A stretch of DNA of 64,000 nt from an uncultured bacterium (GCA_905215805.1 CAJMRL010000003.1:1-64000); one strand, 5' to 3'; positions 26,746 to 36,551 are shown, counted from the first letter of the stretch. Numbers and translations are program-made. The notes: a model not told the origin generated them from the sequence alone.

Positions 26746-27732
26746 TTGAAAGCTTTAATTAGTATTATTGTTCCTGTGTATAATATAAAACAATATATAC
26801 AAAATTGTATAAAAAGCTTGCTAAATCAGACTTATAAAAATATAGAGATAATTCTTGTAGACGATGGTTCAACAGACGGATCCGATGAATTATGCAATAA
26901 AATTAAAAATACCGATATTCGCATAAAAGTTATACATAAGGTGAATGGAGGATTATCATCAGCAAGAAACGCAGGAATTGATATTGCAAGCGGTGATTAT
27001 GTAATGTTTGTAGATGGAGACGATTATCTTGCTGAAAATGCAGTTGAGATTTTGCTTAAAAAAAATGAAAATTATAATGCAGATATAGTCCAATTTTATT
27101 ATGAAGAAACGAATGATAAATATAGGAAAATATATGATGATGGAGCAGGAGAAGAATTGTATATTAACGATACAAAAACAATGTTTGAGTTAATGTATAA
27201 AATAGGGGGAACGGCAGTATCGGCTTGTACTAAGCTATATAAGCGATCATTATTTAAAGAGCTTCGCTTTAAGGAAGGTATATTACATGAAGACGAATAT
27301 ATGAGTACATATATGCTTCAGAAGGCAGAATCTATATTGTATATATCTAATAAACTTTACTTTTATGTAGTGCGTCAAGGAAGTATAATTAATTCATACT
27401 TTTCAAAACCAAAGATGGATATATTTTTTGTACTTGAAGATAGAATAGAAGAATTAAAGAAACTAAATTTTGATGAGTTTGTAGAAAATGAAAAATTACG
27501 ATATTGTTCAACATATATGCGTCTATGGTGTGAGGCTAAAAACATGAGTGATACAGAATCATGTAAAATAATGGAAGCAAAGATTAAAAGATTTTTGCAC
27601 AAATACAGAATAAGGATATATAAAATCAAAGATTTATTATACATTCTATATCGAATTAATCCTAAATTTGTATATTTCTATTATTATTTGCGTAAAATGC
27701 GTAATAATCTATTGAGAAGGAAAATGAGATGA
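26746..27732 (+). CDS. GT2-family glycosyltransferase, TTG start
   Basis: 328 residues from a TTG directly after the previous stop; AAGGAG seven nt upstream supports this start, and the family entry ALISIIVPVYNIKQYIQNCI begins at residue 3. VDDGSTDGSDELC and FVDGDDYLAENAVE (DxD) are present, and ILHEDEYMSTYML is the acceptor motif. The 4-nt overlap with the next start suggests translational coupling. It is the last glycosyltransferase before the export genes. Confidence 0.86.
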   Translation: MKALISIIVPVYNIKQYIQNCIKSLLNQTYKNIEIILVDDGSTDGSDELCNKIKNTDIRIKVIHKVNGGLSSARNAGIDIASGDYVMFVDGDDYLAENAVEILLKKNENYNADIVQFYYEETNDKYRKIYDDGAGEELYINDTKTMFELMYKIGGTAVSACTKLYKRSLFKELRFKEGILHEDEYMSTYMLQKAESILYISNKLYFYVVRQGSIINSYFSKPKMDIFFVLEDRIEELKKLNFDEFVENEKLRYCSTYMRLWCEAKNMSDTESCKIMEAKIKRFLHKYRIRIYKIKDLLYILYRINPKFVYFYYYLRKMRNNLLRRKMR

Positions 27733-28373
27733 TAAAGATAAAAAATTTAAAGGCAAAGATTGAGAATAAGTATCAATGCTATAAACGTAGGAAAGGACTT
27801 AAATATAAAGATTTTTCTATTATTTCAAATAATTGTTGGGGAGGTTTTATATATCAAATGTTTGGAATGAAATATACCACTCCTACAATTGGACTTTTTA
27901 TGATGGAAAGTGATTATATAAAGTTTTTGGAAAAATTAAAGGTATATTTAGAAAAAGATCTTGTTTTTATAAGACCTGAACAGTCAAGATTTTATAATCA
28001 GATTACAGATAACGGGAAAAAGCCCATAAAATATCCTGTTGCCAAACTTGGAGATATTGATATATTTTTTATGCATTATACTTCACAAGAAGAAGCATCA
28101 ACAAAGTGGAATAGAAGAAAAATGAGGATAAATTTTGACAGGCTAATTATTAAAATGTCAGAAAGAAACGATTGCAGTCCGGAAATAATAAGTAGATTTG
28201 TAAGGCTTCCGTATAAAAATAAAATTTGTTTTACTGCAAATTCATATAATTATCCTGAGTGTGTACAAATAGAAAAACTTATGGATTTAAATAAAAATGG
28301 CGGCGATGAAACCCCATATACTTTGGAAAAAATAAATATATATAATGTAATAAATAATATCAGAGGGATTTAA
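27729..28373 (+). CDS. DUF1919 exopolysaccharide-locus protein
   Basis: 214 residues. The SIISNNCWGGFIYQMFGMKY entry followed by TPTIGLFM and the closing NFDRLIIKMSERNDCS / KICFTANSY text are those of DUF1919, found almost only in capsule and exopolysaccharide clusters. It is sometimes suggested to be a sugar- or phosphate-transferring enzyme; the activity is not established. It has no signal peptide or membrane helix, so it is cytoplasmic. It overlaps the previous gene by 4 nt, and the flippase gene starts 1 nt after its stop. Confidence 0.85.
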   Translation: MIKIKNLKAKIENKYQCYKRRKGLKYKDFSIISNNCWGGFIYQMFGMKYTTPTIGLFMMESDYIKFLEKLKVYLEKDLVFIRPEQSRFYNQITDNGKKPIKYPVAKLGDIDIFFMHYTSQEEASTKWNRRKMRINFDRLIIKMSERNDCSPEIISRFVRLPYKNKICFTANSYNYPECVQIEKLMDLNKNGGDETPYTLEKINIYNVINNIRGI

Positions 28374-28374
28374 T

Positions 28375-29898
28375 ATGCGCATAAAAAATTCAATGAATAA
28401 TATAATGACAGGTCTAATAGGACAGATCATAGTATTATTAACCGGTTTTGTTTCCAGAACCGTATTTATAAAAGTATTAGGTTCAACTTATTTAGGTGTA
28501 AGCGGGCTGTTTTCTAATATATTGACAGTTTTATCTTTTGCAGAGCTTGGTATAGGGCAAGCTATTATTTTTAGTTTGTATAAGCCCATTGCAGTAAAAG
28601 ATGAAAATAAAATTTGTTCATTAATGCAGCTTTATGCTAGAGTTTATAGGATACTATTCTTTATAGTCTTAGGATTAGGTCTGGCAATTTTACCGTTTTT
28701 AGGGTATATAATTAAGGACATTAATGAGATTCCTAATATCAGAATAATATATGTTATGTATGTTATTAACTCTGCAATGTCATATTTATTTGCGTATAAA
28801 GGAACTTTTATAACGGCATGCCAGAAAAATTATCTATTAAATATAATTAATTTTATAGCGAATATATTAATGACCATAATACAAATTATAGGTTTATTTG
28901 TATTTAAAAATTATTTGGTGTATCTTGGAATACAGATAGGTTTTGGAATATTGCAAAATATGTTTACATATTTTTATGCAGATAAACTTTTTCCTTTTTT
29001 AAAACGAAAAGATGTGACACCATTACCAACGGAAGAAAAGAATAAAATAAAAAAGAATGTAGGAGCTTTGATTTTATATAAAATTGGTACATTAGCATTG
29101 AATTCTACGGATAATATTATTATTTCTGCTTATGTTGGGATTGTTACGGTAGGCTTATATTCAAACTATTTGTTATTGTCTACTTCAGTGACGGGATTTC
29201 TTTCAACTATATTTGGAAATTTGACTGCAAGTATAGGAAATTTGAATGCAAATGATGATGTTGAAAAAAAATACTTTATATTTAGAACGATTAACCTTGC
29301 AACGTTTTGGTTTTATGCATTATGTGCAATATGTTTATATATATGTATGACCCCGTTTATTAATATATGGATTGGCAGTGAATATATATTGCCTGATTCG
29401 GTTTCGCTTATAATTTCAATTAATGTATATATTGCAGGTATGCTGTATGCTCCTTTTAATTATAGGCAGACGATGGGTCTGTTTGTAGAGGGGAAAATGC
29501 GTCCCATAATTTCTGCAATAATAAACATTGTAGTATCGATAGCTTTTGTAAAAGTGTGGGGGTTGGCAGGTGTGTTATGGGGAACGGCTGTAGCAAGGCT
29601 GTCAACTAATGTATGGTTTGATCCATATCTTGTATATAAAAAAGGACTCGGGGTTTCACCGGTAAAATATATGACAGATTATTTAATAAAATTTATAATA
29701 TTTGTAGGAACAGGATTCTTGTGTGTTTGTATATCAGGTATGATCCAGTCCGGAAATATTATATACGTAGCCTTAAAGGGAGTAACAGCATTTATAATGT
29801 GTAACATTGTTTTTTTAGCAATATATTATCGTTCTGAAGAATTTAAATATTTGTTAGATATAGTAAAAAATATGAAAAGTATAATGAGAAATAAGTAA
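28375..29898 (+). CDS. Wzx-like polysaccharide flippase (MATE/MOP superfamily)
   Basis: 507 residues with about 12-14 hydrophobic segments. The N-terminus LTGFVSRTVFIKVLGSTYLG then GVSGLFSNILTVLSFAELGIG is characteristic of the Gram-positive polysaccharide-transporter branch of the MOP exporters. It would flip undecaprenyl-linked repeat units to the outer face for the polymerase at 23623. A gap of 316 nt follows, so it probably ends the first transcriptional block. Confidence 0.9.
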   Translation: MRIKNSMNNIMTGLIGQIIVLLTGFVSRTVFIKVLGSTYLGVSGLFSNILTVLSFAELGIGQAIIFSLYKPIAVKDENKICSLMQLYARVYRILFFIVLGLGLAILPFLGYIIKDINEIPNIRIIYVMYVINSAMSYLFAYKGTFITACQKNYLLNIINFIANILMTIIQIIGLFVFKNYLVYLGIQIGFGILQNMFTYFYADKLFPFLKRKDVTPLPTEEKNKIKKNVGALILYKIGTLALNSTDNIIISAYVGIVTVGLYSNYLLLSTSVTGFLSTIFGNLTASIGNLNANDDVEKKYFIFRTINLATFWFYALCAICLYICMTPFINIWIGSEYILPDSVSLIISINVYIAGMLYAPFNYRQTMGLFVEGKMRPIISAIINIVVSIAFVKVWGLAGVLWGTAVARLSTNVWFDPYLVYKKGLGVSPVKYMTDYLIKFIIFVGTGFLCVCISGMIQSGNIIYVALKGVTAFIMCNIVFLAIYYRSEEFKYLLDIVKNMKSIMRNK

Positions 29899-30214
29899 TT
29901 ATAAATGCGATAACAAAAATAAAGGAAATAAGACATAAATTTTATATATTTTATGTCAGAAAATTACTTATCGAGAAAAATAATTGTATGGATTTTTAAT
30001 TAAAAACAAAAGACAGATGGAATAAAAATTAATTAATAGATTGAATAAAATGATTTATATTGTATAAAAAATTTCGGCGTTAATTAATGGCAGTAATATA
30101 GCACAAAGATTTAGTGAATAGTTGAAAAATTATTAGATTGATTATATGATATAGATGAATGCTCGTGATAAAATATTGTTTAATTAAAAACAGAAAAAGG
30201 AAAGTAGATTTGTT
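29899..30214. other. AT-rich gap inside the polysaccharide locus
   Basis: Very AT-rich, with no open frame of note and no clear hairpin-plus-T-run terminator. A promoter for the acyltransferase may lie here, but I find no box pair good enough to mark. Confidence 0.4.
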
Positions 30215-31177
30215 ATGAAAAGACAAAGAGATATAGATGCGCTTAAGGGATTTGGAATTTTATTAGTAGTGTTAGGACATGTAAATCCAGGGTTTTATAT
30301 AGAAAAATGGATATATTCATTTCATATGTTTTTATTTTTCTTTTTAGCTGGAATCACTTTTAGCAAAAAAGGATTTAAAACAAGACTGATGTTAGATATA
30401 AAAAACCTACTTTTTCCCTATTTATTTTGGAATGGAATTTGTATAATGTTTAGTCTGATCATAGGAGAATATTCTATTGCTGATGCTCTGAAGTATCTTT
30501 TATTTATAGAAAAGGTTAGCTGGAATGCGCCTATATGGTTTTTAGTTGTGTTATTTTTTTTAAGAGTATTAGGAGAGGTAGTATTATCTACGAATACTAA
30601 ATTATGTGATAGGGTGAAATATATTTGTAGTTTATTGATAGCATTTATTTTGGGATATATATGCGTTTTTCCGCGATTTTTAGGTTTTGATATTGTGCCC
30701 ACAGTTTTTATATTTTTTTGTTTAGGATATATATATAAAATGAACAATAAAAATATAAATATATTTTTTATTATTTTTTTGATTGGGCTAAATGTTTATT
30801 TAAGTTTTATCAATGAACGAATATCGGTGTACGGAAATTATTATGGGAGATATGTTATTGCTGTTATTGCTGGAGTATGCGGTGTTTTGGCGTGCTATTA
30901 CACTGCTAAAAGATTATATGCAAGATTTAGATTACGTATTCTCGAAATTTTAGGAATATATAGTTTTAACATTATGTGTTCACATTATTTGATATTAAGA
31001 TTTTTTAATTATTTGAGTATTCAATTATGTGGTTATGATTTATGGCATTCTGTCTCAATAATAAAAGCTATATTGGTGACTGTCATGGTCATTGTACTTG
31101 AATTACTGTTGGTATATATAATGAAAAAGTTTAGAATACCAAGCACAAAGATATGGAGGATTGGAAAAATACAATGA
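30215..31177 (+). CDS. Acyltransferase-3 family membrane protein
   Basis: 320 residues, about ten membrane helices. The start RDIDALKGFGILLVVLGHV followed by FHMFLFFFLAGITF gives the acyltransferase-3 signature, including the His pair seen in OafA/ExoZ-type proteins. They acetylate or succinylate extracellular or lipid-linked sugars. GGAAAG precedes the ATG. The gene shares ATGA with the next start. It may be a second decoration enzyme beside the soluble acetyltransferase at 22164. Confidence 0.87.
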   Translation: MKRQRDIDALKGFGILLVVLGHVNPGFYIEKWIYSFHMFLFFFLAGITFSKKGFKTRLMLDIKNLLFPYLFWNGICIMFSLIIGEYSIADALKYLLFIEKVSWNAPIWFLVVLFFLRVLGEVVLSTNTKLCDRVKYICSLLIAFILGYICVFPRFLGFDIVPTVFIFFCLGYIYKMNNKNINIFFIIFLIGLNVYLSFINERISVYGNYYGRYVIAVIAGVCGVLACYYTAKRLYARFRLRILEILGIYSFNIMCSHYLILRFFNYLSIQLCGYDLWHSVSIIKAILVTVMVIVLELLLVYIMKKFRIPSTKIWRIGKIQ

Positions 31178-32331
31178 GTTTTATAAAATGGGTCAAGAAG
31201 ATGAGACATAAGGTTTTAATAAAATGGTATTCGTTTATGCCAATAAAAAAAAATAAAATAATTGTATGGGCAAATAGCTTTAAGCAATATGGATGCAGTC
31301 CCAAATACATCACAGAATATCTTTTAAAATATTATCCTGGGAAATATGATATTGTATGGGTTTTTGATTATAAAGCAAAAATTCCAAGTGATTTGCATAA
31401 TAAAGTTAGAATAGTATACTATTTTTCTATTCCATATCTAAAAGAATTACATACAGCAAAATTTATTATATGTAATATGAGAATGGGAGAGGCACATTAT
31501 TGGCATAAAAGAAAAGGACAAATATATATACAGACATGGCATAGTTCAATAAGGTTAAAAAAAATAGAAAAAGATGCAGAACAAAGTTTAGGTTTAGAAT
31601 ATATCAAACAAGCTAAAAAAGATTCAGAAAGAATTGATATTCTTATATCAGGTTGTGATTTTAGCACAAAGATTTTTAAAAAATCATTTTGGTATAACGG
31701 AGCAATAATGAAATCAGGTACCCCTAGATGTGATATATTATTCGGAGATACATCGGCAGTAAGAAATAAAGTATTTAAGAATTATAACATAGATGCAGAC
31801 TATAAAATAGTACTATATGCGCCAACCTTTAGAACTGGAAAAACAGCAGATTTGCATAATATTAAAGCAAAAAAAATTGTTGAAGCTTTAGGAGAAAAAT
31901 TTGGCGGAAAGTGGGTATTTGCTTATAGATTACATCCTAATATATTAAGCGATTATATATTTAATATGGAAGAAGCTATTGATGCTACTAATTATTCAGA
32001 TATGCAGGAATTAATTGCAGCATCGGATATTTTAATCACAGATTATTCTTCATGTATGTTTGATATGCTTATTGCAGGTAAAAAATGTATATTATATACA
32101 CCTGATATAGATAAATATATAAAAAATGAGCGTGGGTTGTATTTTAATTTTGAAGAATTACCATTTCCTTTAGCCAGATCAAATGAGGAATTAAGAAAGA
32201 AAATTATAGAATTTAATGATATTGATTATGAGAAAAAGAAAAACGAATTTTTGAGTAGGATAGGTTCATATGAATCAGGTTCTGCATCTAAAATGGTAGC
32301 GAAATTTATTGAGGAGAAGTGCAATGAATAA
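31174..32331 (+). CDS. CDP-glycerol glycerophosphotransferase family protein
   Basis: 385 residues from the ATG at 31174, which overlaps the previous stop (ATGA); GGAGGA lies 13 nt upstream. An in-frame ATG at 31153 has no RBS. Family motifs: YIQTWHSSIRLKKIEKD, SGTPRCDIL, YAPTFR, YRLHPN and the ITDYSSCMFDMLIAGK loop. These GT-B enzymes (TagB/TagF type) transfer glycerol phosphate from CDP-glycerol. The next gene makes CDP-glycerol, so this pair should add glycerol phosphate to the polymer or build a short teichoic-acid-like chain. At 385 residues it is shorter than TagF polymerases, which suggests a single-addition enzyme (inference). Confidence 0.88.
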   Translation: MSFIKWVKKMRHKVLIKWYSFMPIKKNKIIVWANSFKQYGCSPKYITEYLLKYYPGKYDIVWVFDYKAKIPSDLHNKVRIVYYFSIPYLKELHTAKFIICNMRMGEAHYWHKRKGQIYIQTWHSSIRLKKIEKDAEQSLGLEYIKQAKKDSERIDILISGCDFSTKIFKKSFWYNGAIMKSGTPRCDILFGDTSAVRNKVFKNYNIDADYKIVLYAPTFRTGKTADLHNIKAKKIVEALGEKFGGKWVFAYRLHPNILSDYIFNMEEAIDATNYSDMQELIAASDILITDYSSCMFDMLIAGKKCILYTPDIDKYIKNERGLYFNFEELPFPLARSNEELRKKIIEFNDIDYEKKKNEFLSRIGSYESGSASKMVAKFIEEKCNE

Positions 32332-32749
32332 TAAGATTATAGGATATACAACAGGAGTATTTGATTTATTCCATATAGGGCATTTGAATATTTTAAAAAG
32401 AGCCAAAGAGCAATGTGATTATCTTATTGTTGGAGTAAGTACAGATGAATTGGTAAAAGAATATAAAAACAAAGTGCCGATAATCCCATACAATGAACGG
32501 AAAAGTATAGTTGAGGCTATAAGGTATGTTGATAAAGTTGTACCTCAGGAAACAAGAGATAAATTAGCAGCATGGGAAAAATATAGATTTGACAAAATGT
32601 TTGTTGGAGATGACTGGAAGGGTAGTGAACTGTTTAACAATCTTGAAGTGAAATTTAAAACAAGAAATGTTGATATTATATATTTTCCATATACAAAGGG
32701 AACGTCATCTACATATTTAAGAAGCGTTTTAGATAGCTTAAAGAAATAA
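32324..32749 (+). CDS. tagD: Glycerol-3-phosphate cytidylyltransferase
   Basis: 141 residues from the ATG at 32324 (GAGGAG upstream); the frame could open at a TTG at 32309 but that triplet is part of the RBS region. GVFDLFHIGHLNILKRAK carries the HxGH nucleotidyltransferase signature; KGTSSTYLR near the end is the second conserved motif. It makes CDP-glycerol from CTP and glycerol-3-phosphate, and its size is near that of TagD/GCT (about 130). It overlaps the transferase gene by 8 nt, so product and user are translationally coupled. Confidence 0.92.
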   Translation: MNNKIIGYTTGVFDLFHIGHLNILKRAKEQCDYLIVGVSTDELVKEYKNKVPIIPYNERKSIVEAIRYVDKVVPQETRDKLAAWEKYRFDKMFVGDDWKGSELFNNLEVKFKTRNVDIIYFPYTKGTSSTYLRSVLDSLKK

Positions 32750-32899
32750 AGATTTATATATAGTGATTTTTAATAAGACTATATCGATATTAATACTGGA
32801 GATAGATTTTTATGTCTACATACAAAATTTTTCTCTCACAAAAGCTAATTTACAAAAAAGCATCACATTCTTCTGTTTATAAGAACAGCCTTCGGAAAT

Positions 32900-34111
32900 A
32901 TGATTAAAGAAAAAACGTATAAAAAGGTAAAGCATATGAATCCAGAAAATATACAGCTTATGAATTTATTAACATCACATATCCTTGAACAGGACGGTGT
33001 GAGAATTATACCGAATGTAGACTGGCACCGGCTTATATCAATTGCGGAACGCCAGAATATACTTGAGATGATAGGTGATAAATTACTTGGCATTAAGGAA
33101 CAAGCGCTATTTACATCTGAAGAGTCGCAGAATTTGTATATGCGGATAATGAAACGGATCTATCTTACTTCAAAAAAATTTGAACGTGCCATTAATATGC
33201 TTGAACTTATGCACCAAAACGGAATAAGAGTCATAGTGTTAAAAGGGTGCGCAGTGCGGGATTTGTATCCTGTTCCGGAATGGCGTACTATGGGAGATAT
33301 AGATATATTAATTGCACCCTGTGACATGAAAAGAGCAAAAGCTCTTTTTGAAGAACACGGATATGAAGTAAAAGGTACACCAAAAAGAGAATTTGATTGT
33401 TACAAAGACAAAAATATTCCTTGGGAAATCAAATGCACATTGGAGGCGGAATTTAAAGATAGTTATGTAAAGTGGGATAAGATGTATTTTGACAGTGTAC
33501 AACCATGGAAATACAATCAATATATGCCTTTGTCAACCTTGCTTTTTCAGCATATTATCATACATACGGCCGGGAATTTAAGCACGGTCGGAGCAGGGGT
33601 CAGAAATTTATGTGACATTGCTCTATGTATGATGAAGCTTACCGATATTGATTTTTCTTCTGTAAAGCAGACATGCGAAGAAGAAGGATATATTAAAGTA
33701 TATAATGCGTTAATGAATTGTGTGCGGTATTGGTTTGATATCGATATATCTCATACAGGAGCTGAATTGCTTCCAAATGAGGCGGTTGAAAACATAACAG
33801 AATATATGTTGAGTGAAACGATTTACGGAAAGCGTAATGCAGATAATCGTTTAATTAATTGGACACTGCGCCGCGATGAATCCATATCGCCTTGGAGAAA
33901 GGTGTTTTTTCCAAGTATAAAGCTGCTGAAAATGCCGTATCCATATTTGAAAAAGTATCCGTTTCTGCTTCCGGCTGCATGGATTCAACGTGGATATGAT
34001 GCCGTATTTAAGCAAAAAATACCGGTTAGCCAGATGATTAAAGGCGCCAAGGAAAGCGTTGATTATGCAAAGGAACATGAAGAGTATATGAAGAAATTGG
34101 GGTTAAAATAA
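32900..34111 (+). CDS. Nucleotidyltransferase-fold protein (NTP_transf_5 family)
   Basis: 403 residues; an alternative start at 32936 has an AAGG-type RBS and matches the usual N-terminus of the family. VIVLKGCAVRDLYPVPEWRT then MGDIDILI contains the GD-x-D metal-binding pair of a DNA-polymerase-beta-like nucleotidyltransferase, as in PF14907. Members often sit at the ends of polysaccharide loci; their substrate is not established. After it comes a convincing terminator, so it closes the locus. It is GC-richer than the glycosyltransferase block, closer to the flanks. Confidence 0.8.
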   Translation: MIKEKTYKKVKHMNPENIQLMNLLTSHILEQDGVRIIPNVDWHRLISIAERQNILEMIGDKLLGIKEQALFTSEESQNLYMRIMKRIYLTSKKFERAINMLELMHQNGIRVIVLKGCAVRDLYPVPEWRTMGDIDILIAPCDMKRAKALFEEHGYEVKGTPKREFDCYKDKNIPWEIKCTLEAEFKDSYVKWDKMYFDSVQPWKYNQYMPLSTLLFQHIIIHTAGNLSTVGAGVRNLCDIALCMMKLTDIDFSSVKQTCEEEGYIKVYNALMNCVRYWFDIDISHTGAELLPNEAVENITEYMLSETIYGKRNADNRLINWTLRRDESISPWRKVFFPSIKLLKMPYPYLKKYPFLLPAAWIQRGYDAVFKQKIPVSQMIKGAKESVDYAKEHEEYMKKLGLK

Positions 34112-34422
34112 AATTGAAGTTATACAAAAATATTTGGTATTAAAGTGAGAAGAATAACGAACGAAATTTCTGCCATGGAGCAGAGAATTACCAAGCAATT
34201 GTAAAAAGGTCTGAGCAAGTCTATAGAGTTGCCCGGATCTTTTTTTGTATAGATATAACTAATTATTGATCGGATACGCATAACCGTTTATCACAACGGA
34301 TATGACGTTGCTTTATAAAATTATATTAGGTAAAAAATATTATTTTTTGAAACTATTTTAATTGTTTTACTGTATATAATAGTGTACAACATAAAATGAC
34401 GTTATTTTAAAGAGGTGGCATT
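34112..34422. other. Gap between polysaccharide locus and sigma factor gene
   Basis: Holds the terminator at 34208-34246 and, near 34349, GAAAC followed about 17 nt later by TGTATA, which resembles an ECF-type autoregulated promoter. Otherwise no features seen. Confidence 0.4.
34208..34246 (+). terminator. Intrinsic terminator ending the polysaccharide locus
   Basis: Arms 34208-34218 and 34229-34239 pair with two G-U wobbles and one mismatch, followed by a run of seven T. Confidence 0.8.
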
Positions 34423-34971
34423 ATGACCGAAGATGAAAAGTTGATACATAATATCAGACGAAAGCGGCGCGGAGCTTTAGACAAAGTAATTGATTTATAT
34501 ACTCCATATGTCGGAACAGTGATATATAATGTGATAGGTTCAGCTATGACAAAGGAAGATATGGAGGAAGTAATATTAGACACTTTTGTTTCATTATGGC
34601 GAAACGCTGATAAATTTGACAGTCAAAAGGGCTGCCTTCGTACATATTTAGAAACAATGGCGCGTAATCTTGCAAAAAATAAGCTTGCTTCTCAAAATAT
34701 AAACGCGGAACTTACAGAAAATATTATTGCGGTTCATAGCGAGCCGTATAATAAAATCGAACAGGACGAGGAACGCGAGGTTATGATACAGGCTATCAAT
34801 GAGTTGGGTGAACCGGATAGTGAAATATTTATGAGATATTACTATTACGATGAAAAAATATCTCATATTGCAAAGACGATGAGCATACCGGCCAATACAG
34901 TTAAAACAAAACTTGCAAGAGGACGCAGGAAACTAAAAGGGATATTGCAAAGGAGGAATGGCAATGAGTAA
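34423..34971 (+). CDS. ECF-type RNA polymerase sigma factor
   Basis: 182 residues with AGAGGTGG upstream. Region 2 occupies about 15-85 (VIDLYTPYVGTVIYNVIGSA, DTFVSLWRNADKFD, LRTYLETMARNLAKNKL); region 4 about 120-175 ends in the helix-turn-helix ISHIAKTMSIPANTVKTKLARGRRKL. Such sigma factors respond to envelope or other stress and are held by a membrane anti-sigma factor, often the next gene. Here the next gene overlaps by 8 nt and encodes a one-helix membrane protein. A GAAAC element about 70 nt upstream may be its own recognition site. Confidence 0.9.
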   Translation: MTEDEKLIHNIRRKRRGALDKVIDLYTPYVGTVIYNVIGSAMTKEDMEEVILDTFVSLWRNADKFDSQKGCLRTYLETMARNLAKNKLASQNINAELTENIIAVHSEPYNKIEQDEEREVMIQAINELGEPDSEIFMRYYYYDEKISHIAKTMSIPANTVKTKLARGRRKLKGILQRRNGNE

Positions 34972-36442
34972 GAGATTGAATGATTTAGGCACTTCTGTTG
35001 ACTTAAAATTTGATACAAAAAAAATAAAAGCTCAGGCTAATGAGATCCTTAATGCAGAACCTGAAGAAAGGAAGATTTTTATGAAACATAAAAAGGTAAA
35101 AATCGCTCTTATTGCTGCGGTGATAACTATGTTGGGTTTCGCTACAGCATTTGCAGGCGGCGGTCTTATATCGTATTTTCAGTCGGATAAGGCGGTTGAA
35201 TTAACAAATGTTGAAGAACTTGAAAAGCATAATGAAAAAATCGATATATCGCTTTCACAAGAGGGATATACATTAACACTTGATAACTTAGCTATTGACG
35301 ATAACTTTTTACATGTTTTCTACACCATCACAAGCCAAGAAGGCAAAATATGGGAGAATAAAAACATAAGACCATCCATTAACTGCCGTATAAATGGGCA
35401 TCTTGCAGGGAATGGAAATGGAGGTGACACACACGGATATTATGTTGATGACTATACTTATAAAAACGTTGTAAAATATAATATTTCACAGATGGATATT
35501 CCCGAAGAGTTTACTTTTGAAATGTATTCATCGCCGAGATATGATGAGCTGTCAAATTTTGAGGACGGTTATTTGTATCGGGAATATTTGAATTTAACCG
35601 AGGAAGATAAGTCCAAGTTAGTGTATATTTCTCTTGAAACAAAAAAATCAACAATAGAAACAGAAAATATAAATTATGAACCGAATCAGCAGTTTATATA
35701 TCCGGATTTTGACGGCGATGATGCTGTTGGTGAAATTTCAAAGGTCGTATTTTCACCGTTTGGTAGTCAATTTGTTGTAACGGATAACAACGGTGGACTG
35801 GGTGCGAGACGAATCATGGATATGGCAATGCAAGATGATAATGGAGAGTTTCTTGATATTTTAATATCAAGTCTTACAGGAGCGGAGGCAGACGAAAACG
35901 GTGATTTTATTGAGATATTACCCGAAACGGTCGAAGCAAATAAGACATACTCCAATTCCATTGAATTTATGAAGGGTAAAGCAGATATGAAGTATTTTAC
36001 TCTTATCCCCACAAAGGGAGCAAATAAAAGCAAGAGTAATATAGAGCAGGAAATAGGCGAATATCCGCTTACTTATGAGATCAATGAATATGGAAAAATT
36101 GTTGTGACGGGAGTTGTTATTAAAGATGGAGGTATCGATGTTCACTATTACAAAGACGGCTATGTAAAAGGCAATCCCGAATTTGTGTTCCTTGATGAAA
36201 ACGGTAATAATATTAAAATCGGAAATATGCCGGCAACAGATTATCAAGTTCATCATGATACCAATTCTTACACATTCACATGCTATTATTTTGATTTTGA
36301 TGATAACGGCAGAATGCCGCTTCCTTCAGATGGCAGTTTAAGCAGGGAAAATCTTGAACAACGTTTAGTTTCATTAGAGGTAATCGCTGACAACAGTTAT
36401 ACTTTGGATTATGATAATGCCATTCGAGTGGAGTTTAAATAA
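34964..36442 (+). CDS. DUF4179 membrane protein, likely anti-sigma or sensor partner
   Basis: 492 residues from the ATG at 34964, 8 nt after AAAGGAGGA; an ATG at 34958 is too close to the RBS. Cytoplasmic N-terminus (about 1-42), one membrane helix (IALIAAVITMLGFATAFAG, about 44-63), and a large extracytoplasmic part with the DUF4179 region first (SQEGYTLTLDNLAIDDNFLHV, about residues 90-190). DUF4179 proteins are regularly encoded right after ECF sigma factors in Firmicutes. Anti-sigma function is inferred from that pairing and from the 8-nt overlap; no ZAS-type Cys/His motif is seen. A terminator follows. Confidence 0.85.
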   Translation: MSKRLNDLGTSVDLKFDTKKIKAQANEILNAEPEERKIFMKHKKVKIALIAAVITMLGFATAFAGGGLISYFQSDKAVELTNVEELEKHNEKIDISLSQEGYTLTLDNLAIDDNFLHVFYTITSQEGKIWENKNIRPSINCRINGHLAGNGNGGDTHGYYVDDYTYKNVVKYNISQMDIPEEFTFEMYSSPRYDELSNFEDGYLYREYLNLTEEDKSKLVYISLETKKSTIETENINYEPNQQFIYPDFDGDDAVGEISKVVFSPFGSQFVVTDNNGGLGARRIMDMAMQDDNGEFLDILISSLTGAEADENGDFIEILPETVEANKTYSNSIEFMKGKADMKYFTLIPTKGANKSKSNIEQEIGEYPLTYEINEYGKIVVTGVVIKDGGIDVHYYKDGYVKGNPEFVFLDENGNNIKIGNMPATDYQVHHDTNSYTFTCYYFDFDDNGRMPLPSDGSLSRENLEQRLVSLEVIADNSYTLDYDNAIRVEFK

Positions 36443-36462
36443 CTTTTTTCAATAAACATACA

Positions 36463-36494
36463 GCTCGGCAGGAAAAATCCTGCCGGGCTTTTCT
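36463..36494 (+). terminator. Terminator after the sigma/DUF4179 pair
   Basis: 11-bp stem with one G-U pair (36463-36473 and 36478-36488), a 4-nt A loop and TTTTCT. Confidence 0.85.
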
Positions 36495-36551
36495 ATTATA
36501 ATTGTATTATCTGACCGAGTAACCAATATAAATATTAATGAAAGGAAGTGT

